From contig JAXGRD010000004.1 in assembly GCA_040766105.1 (NCBI GenBank), positions 186,001 through 250,000 of the forward strand: a DNA stretch of 64,000 nucleotides, read 5' to 3'. The notes under the pieces are model-generated. The model was given only the letters and a program-made list of their open reading frames with translations, searched no databases and was not told the DNA's origin. Positions 60,308 to 64,000 of the stretch are shown here, piece by piece. Position numbers and translations under genes: made by a program. The DNA comes from JAXGRD01 sp040766105. Lineage in GTDB: Bacteria; Bacillota; Clostridia; Peptostreptococcales; Anaerovoracaceae. Within the stretch, counting starts at the first letter, position 1. Each line of letters begins with the position of its first letter.

Positions 60308-61189
60308 TTACTCTATGTTTTGCACCTGTTCCCGCATTTTCTCGATTTCGCTCTTAATCTCCAACATGGCACCGGTAATGTCCAAATCGTTGGCCTTGGA
60401 TCCGATGGTGTTGGCCTCTCGGTTCATCTCCTGCATGAGAAAATCCAGTTTCTTTCCCACCGGCTTCCTGGATCCCAGAATTTCTTGAAATTGATCCACG
60501 TGACTGTTGAGTCGAACCAGTTCCTCCGTGATGCTTGCCTTATCCGCAAAGATGGCCGCCTCCAGAAGAATCCGATCTTCCGGCACTTCCACCGCGTCGG
60601 CAACCAATTCCTTGATTCTTTCTTTCAGCTTTACCACATAGTTCTTGCTCACCTCGGGGGCCAGTTTCTCAATGGTTTTCAGCTGTTCGCGCATCCAGTC
60701 ATTTCTTCCGTGAAGGTCCTCGGCAAGCTTGCTGCCCTCCAAAGTGCGCATGGCATCATAGTTTTCCAAAGCCTTCTTCAGGGTCAAAATCACAGCACCG
60801 GTAATCTCTTCTTCATCCTGCACATCGGGAATCATCTTCATCACGTCCGGCAAACTTGCCACATAGCTGATGGAAATCTCACCGTCCAAATGAAAGGCAT
60901 TCTTCAATTCCTTAAGGCTTTCCACATATTGCTTTGCAACCGCAGTGTTTGCCCGTACACTGAAATCCTCCTCCGTGGCGCTGTCCACCATGATAAAGAT
61001 TTCAACCTTTCCTCTTTTCACAATCTCCTTGGCAGTACTCTTCACCTTATCCTCAGCAAAGGTATACCTTCTAGGCATCTTTACGGTAATATCGCAATAC
61101 CTGTGATTCACCGATTTCACCTCTACATAGTAGTTTCTCTTCCCGTCCGTGTACTCGCCTCTGCCGAACCCCGTCATACTTTTTATCAT
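60308..61189 (-). CDS. yicC: YicC/YloC-family endoribonuclease
   Basis: This 293-residue protein matches the YicC/YloC family: it starts MIKSMTGFGRGEY, has VEVKSVNHRYCDI near residue 25, and ends with GSRKPVGKKLDFLMQEMNRE and TIGSKANDLDI. Members are RNA endonucleases. The start at 61189 has AAGGAG at 8 bases and matches the family N-terminus. It lies upstream of gmk in the same direction and is divergent from rqcH. Confidence 0.93.
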   Translation of the reverse strand: MIKSMTGFGRGEYTDGKRNYYVEVKSVNHRYCDITVKMPRRYTFAEDKVKSTAKEIVKRGKVEIFIMVDSATEEDFSVRANTAVAKQYVESLKELKNAFHLDGEISISYVASLPDVMKMIPDVQDEEEITGAVILTLKKALENYDAMRTLEGSKLAEDLHGRNDWMREQLKTIEKLAPEVSKNYVVKLKERIKELVADAVEVPEDRILLEAAIFADKASITEELVRLNSHVDQFQEILGSRKPVGKKLDFLMQEMNREANTIGSKANDLDITGAMLEIKSEIEKMREQVQNIE

Positions 61190-61262
61190 GTAAATTCTCC
61201 TTTTTATCGACAATTATGATAGTATATTATCATATCTCAATGACAAATGGAAAGGAACAATT

Positions 61263-62945
61263 ATGGCTTTCGACGGAATCGTCACACGGGCCGTGGCGCA
61301 GGAATTATCAAGTGCCCTCGCCCAAGGGAGAATCGATAAAATATATCAGCCGGAACGGGATGAACTCATCTTCCTGATTCACACACCAATGGGGAAGAGA
61401 AAACTCTATGCCTCTTGCAACAACGACCACCCCGGCGCTTTTCTCACCAATGATGAATACGAAAATCCTCCCGAACCTCCTGTCTTCTGTATGCTACTGC
61501 GAAAGCATCTGCAAAACGGGCGAATTTTAGATGTCTCTCAAAAGGGAGCTGAGAGAATTGTTGAAATCATCGTAGAGACCAGAGATGAAATGGGCTTCTT
61601 GGTGGAGAAGAAATTGATTATAGAAGTCATGGGAAGACACAGCAACATCATCCTAATAGACAAAGATTCCGAGAAGATTATTGACAGCATCAAGCGCATC
61701 TCCATCGATGTGAGCAGAGCCAGACAAATTCTTCCGGGACAAAAATATGACTACCCTCCGCTTCAGGATAAGGTCCCCTTTGACAGCGCCACAGAGAAAG
61801 ACTTGGATTTTAAGGGCATGGACCCTGCCGATGGAATTTTAGCTGCAATACAGGGGCTCTCACCCACCATTGCAAGGGAAATTGCTTGGGAAGATAATCC
61901 CGTGGCCATGTATGCGCAACTACGAAGCATGGTTGCTTCCTTGGAAAAGCAGGAACTGCAGCCGGCAGTATATTTGCGAGAGGACGGAATTCCCGCAGAC
62001 TTCCACGTCATTCCTTTGAAGCAGTTCACCGAAGGTTTTCAACAGGTAACCTTTGATACAGTTAGCGAGGCAATTTCCTACTACTATACCCATCGGAGCA
62101 CCTCCAACAGAATCAAGCAAAAGTCCTCCGGGCTCTCCAAGTCCGTCACTGCGTCCCTAAAAAAGTTATATCTAAAAAAGCAACGCCTTTTGGAGGATAT
62201 CCAAAGAGCGGGTCAGTCAGATACCTATCGGCTTTATGGAGAGCTCCTCACTGCAAACCTTCATCAAGTAGAGAAGGGCAGCAACAGTGTCCTCCTATCC
62301 AACTATTACGATGGAGAAGATATCCGCATCCCACTGGATATTCGATTGGACCCTTCGAAAAACGCCCAGAAATATTACAAGAAATATGCCAAAGCCAAAC
62401 GGTCCATTAAAGAGAAGAATATCCAGTTGGAAGAAACGGATATGGATATTTCATACTTGGAATCGGTCATCAGCTTCATCGATCAAGCATCCACAATGGA
62501 AGAGGTGGATGCCATTCGGGAAGAACTGGTTGAGACCGGTTTTGTGAAGAAGAAAAAGAAAGACAAAAAGAAGAAAAAGGGCGGTGAAAAACGAGAACCC
62601 CTTGCATACACCACTTCCGACGGATATAAGGTACTGGTTGGCAGAAACAACCGGGAAAACGATCGCCTCACCTTTAAACTGGCCGGGCGAAAGGATGTCT
62701 GGTTTCACACAAAGGATATCCCCGGGTCCCATGTAGTCCTCTTTACAGAGGGCAAGGAACCCAGCGAATCAGCCATCTTTGAAGCAGCTGCCCTTGCCGC
62801 ATACCACAGCAAAGGAAGAGAATCGGAAAACGTTCCGGTTGACTATACTTTGATTCGATATGTGAAGAAACCCAACGGCGCTAAGCCGGGTATGGTGATT
62901 TTTACTCACAATAAAACTGTTTATGTAACCCCAAAGTTACGATAG
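61263..62945 (+). CDS. rqcH: Rqc2 homologue RqcH (NFACT family)
   Basis: This 560-residue protein is the bacterial ribosome quality control factor that directs C-terminal alanine tailing on stalled 50S subunits. The NFACT-N domain begins AFDGIVTRAVAQELSSAL with GRIDKIYQPERDEL. A coiled-coil middle lies at about 275-420, then a Lys-rich stretch (KKKKKDKKKKKGG). The NFACT-R domain contains GRNNRENDRLT and KDVWFHTKDIPGSHVV near 480. Older annotations call it fibronectin-binding. AAAGGA precedes the start. Confidence 0.95.
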   Translation: MAFDGIVTRAVAQELSSALAQGRIDKIYQPERDELIFLIHTPMGKRKLYASCNNDHPGAFLTNDEYENPPEPPVFCMLLRKHLQNGRILDVSQKGAERIVEIIVETRDEMGFLVEKKLIIEVMGRHSNIILIDKDSEKIIDSIKRISIDVSRARQILPGQKYDYPPLQDKVPFDSATEKDLDFKGMDPADGILAAIQGLSPTIAREIAWEDNPVAMYAQLRSMVASLEKQELQPAVYLREDGIPADFHVIPLKQFTEGFQQVTFDTVSEAISYYYTHRSTSNRIKQKSSGLSKSVTASLKKLYLKKQRLLEDIQRAGQSDTYRLYGELLTANLHQVEKGSNSVLLSNYYDGEDIRIPLDIRLDPSKNAQKYYKKYAKAKRSIKEKNIQLEETDMDISYLESVISFIDQASTMEEVDAIREELVETGFVKKKKKDKKKKKGGEKREPLAYTTSDGYKVLVGRNNRENDRLTFKLAGRKDVWFHTKDIPGSHVVLFTEGKEPSESAIFEAAALAAYHSKGRESENVPVDYTLIRYVKKPNGAKPGMVIFTHNKTVYVTPKLR

Positions 62946-63076
62946 TACCGATTCATCACTCTATCTTTCCTTTTCATGAATTTCCATAGAAACCAGTGAA
63001 AACACCGGATATACTTTGTCCTACCCTTATCGAATACACAATAAATATCTGAGTGTGCATCAAAAGGAGAATGGTT

Positions 63077-63187
63077 ATGAGAATTCAGAGATGCACCGTG
63101 TGCTTACAGAACAAATCAGACGTCCGTGCCTTTAAGGACGGATTCATTTGCGAAGAATGTTTACACTACGTTATTGAAAAATTTTAG
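63077..63187 (+). CDS. 36-residue zinc-knuckle protein
   Basis: A complete tiny frame: ATG at 63077 with AAAGGAG 8 bases upstream, ending TAG. The product starts MRIQRCTVC and contains GFICEECLHYVIEKF, so two CxxC pairs 17 residues apart could bind one zinc ion. The pattern recalls the sigma-G inhibitor Gin family, but it is shorter, so that name is only a suggestion. It is followed by a strong shared terminator. Confidence 0.65.
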   Translation: MRIQRCTVCLQNKSDVRAFKDGFICEECLHYVIEKF

Positions 63188-63245
63188 GTCAACTCGCTGC
63201 TCCAAAGCGAATCTGTTTTCAAAAATGCAGCACCTCAGACATTTA

Positions 63246-63279
63246 AAAAATAGGATTGGTCGGTTACAATCCTATTTTT
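63246..63279. terminator. Bidirectional terminator
   Basis: AAAAATAGGATTG and CAATCCTATTTTT form a 13-base-pair stem with an 8-base loop and T runs on the plus strand. It lies between converging genes and overlaps the flavin reductase stop. Confidence 0.85.
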
Positions 63280-63877
63280 TTGCTCTTTTTTTGGCAGCCA
63301 ATCGCTTTTTTGTCTTTGGTTTCATTACCGAGTATCCAAACCGTCCTATGGGCTTTCGGTTCAGCGCAAAGTACTCTCCGTGGTTGTAGGCAACCAAATC
63401 CGCATGATCTAGGCGAATTCGTCCGGACTCGTCCAGCAGATGCTCACTTACCATCACATTGACGATTTCTCCTACGAACATATCGTGGGTAGGATAGTGA
63501 TGAACCTCTATCACCTTGCACTCCAAATTTACAGGGCTCTCGCCTACTGCGGGGCAAGATACCTTTTCACATGAAATGGGCGTTAGTTTTTGCTCCTTAT
63601 ACTTATCTACGTCCTTTCCCGACTTTACGCCACAATAGTCCGTCGCGAAAGTCAGGTCAGCTGTGCATAAATTGATTACAAATTCCCCGGTACGTTCAAT
63701 AATAGAGTGGGAAAAACGTTCTCTGCGGACAGAAACATATGTAAGGGGAGGATCGGAGTTGATGATTCCGGTCCATGCTACAGTAATGATGTTCTTGTCT
63801 TGGGCATCCCCGCAAGACACCATCACCGCCGGCACCGGATTCAGCATGGTGCCCAGCTTGAAGTTGATTTTCTTCAT
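63272..63877 (-). CDS. Flavin reductase-like FMN-binding split-barrel protein
   Basis: This 201-residue protein of the flavin reductase-like family binds FMN. Typical segments are PVPAVMVSCGD near residue 14, ITVAWTGIINSDPPLTYVSVR near 30 and TGEFVINLC near 65. Members reduce free flavin or serve as small flavoproteins. It ends in a strongly basic tail (KTKKRLAAKKRAKK). The start overlaps the stop of the pseudouridine synthase gene (ATGA), so the two are coupled. Confidence 0.9.
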   Translation of the reverse strand: MKKINFKLGTMLNPVPAVMVSCGDAQDKNIITVAWTGIINSDPPLTYVSVRRERFSHSIIERTGEFVINLCTADLTFATDYCGVKSGKDVDKYKEQKLTPISCEKVSCPAVGESPVNLECKVIEVHHYPTHDMFVGEIVNVMVSEHLLDESGRIRLDHADLVAYNHGEYFALNRKPIGRFGYSVMKPKTKKRLAAKKRAKK

Positions 63878-64000
63878 CCTCTTCCTCCTCGCAATTTCGC
63901 CAATATCTTGTAAAACTCTTCCGGCAACTCACTGTGGAATTCCATATACTCCCCGGTAGACGGATGAACAAATCCCAAGAGATAGGCATGCAGCATCTGA
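63874..64000 (-). CDS. RluA-family pseudouridine synthase (partial, C-terminal end only)
   Basis: Only the last 41 residues are in the window: QMLHAYLLGFVHPSTGEYMEF and on to LPEEFYKILAKL. This is the conserved C-terminal segment of RluA/RluD-type rRNA pseudouridine synthases. The catalytic domain lies outside. The stop overlaps the flavin reductase start by four bases. Confidence 0.88.
   Translation of the reverse strand, partial: QMLHAYLLGFVHPSTGEYMEFHSELPEEFYKILAKLRGGRG

Overview
The window reads as a chromosomal segment of an anaerobic, low-to-moderate G+C Firmicute, most likely of class Clostridia. The evidence is a PolC-type replicase, the Gram-positive order rimP-nusA-rnpM-ylxQ-infB-rbfA-nrnA-truB-ribF, the order rpsB-tsf...pyrH-frr-uppS-cdsA-dxr-rseP-ispG-polC, an anaerobic sulfite reductase (asrABC), a cobalamin riboswitch, and sigma-54-controlled amino-acid catabolism. 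Anaerovoracaceae or Peptostreptococcales are possible relatives, but this is a guess. Most genes lie on the minus strand. The window opens inside a TIM-barrel gene and closes inside an RluA-family pseudouridine synthase gene.

Layout. 1-4.7 kb: a cobalamin-riboswitch operon with a transcobalamin-like (DUF4430) lipoprotein, an EcfT subunit, one polypeptide fusing two ECF ATPases to an S-like membrane domain, and a TIM-barrel enzyme. 4.8 kb: tRNA-Pro. 4.9-8.5 kb: asrABC with an adjacent Crp/Fnr regulator and a TGTGA-N6-TCACG site centred at about -41.5. 8.5-21.4 kb: an arginine/methylarginine-type catabolic island (rocB, two guanidine-modifying hydrolases, a sigma-54 activator, an APC permease and a class III aminotransferase). 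Three insertion sequences interrupt it, two IS110-family and one IS30-family. The permease and aminotransferase genes follow a near-perfect -24/-12 promoter.

21.4-25.6 kb: dapB, a small metallopeptidase, a 50-residue protein, pnp and rpsO. 25.6-31.5 kb: a TetR-controlled operon of unknown substrate (aminotransferase, class II aldolase, FGGY kinase, MFS transporter). 31.5-40.7 kb: lysO joined to the translation/transcription cluster ribF to rimP. 41-51.5 kb: an orphan nuclease-like gene, a PolC that lacks its proofreading exonuclease domain, then isoprenoid, lipid and ribosome-recycling genes up to pyrH. 51.7-58.7 kb: a secreted SH3-repeat C39-like cysteine peptidase, tsf-rpsB with a structured leader, and two tandem cell-wall-anchored beta-helix-like proteins beside a LytTR regulator. 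58.7-64 kb: an XRE regulator, rpoZ, gmk, yicC, rqcH, a tiny zinc-knuckle protein, a flavin reductase and the partial pseudouridine synthase.

The most unusual items are the fused B12-type ECF transporter, the structured RNAs upstream of the two IS110 transposases (candidate bridge RNAs), the exonuclease-less PolC, the heavily IS-invaded arginine island with its sigma-54 control region, and the uncharacterised aminotransferase/aldolase/kinase operon.
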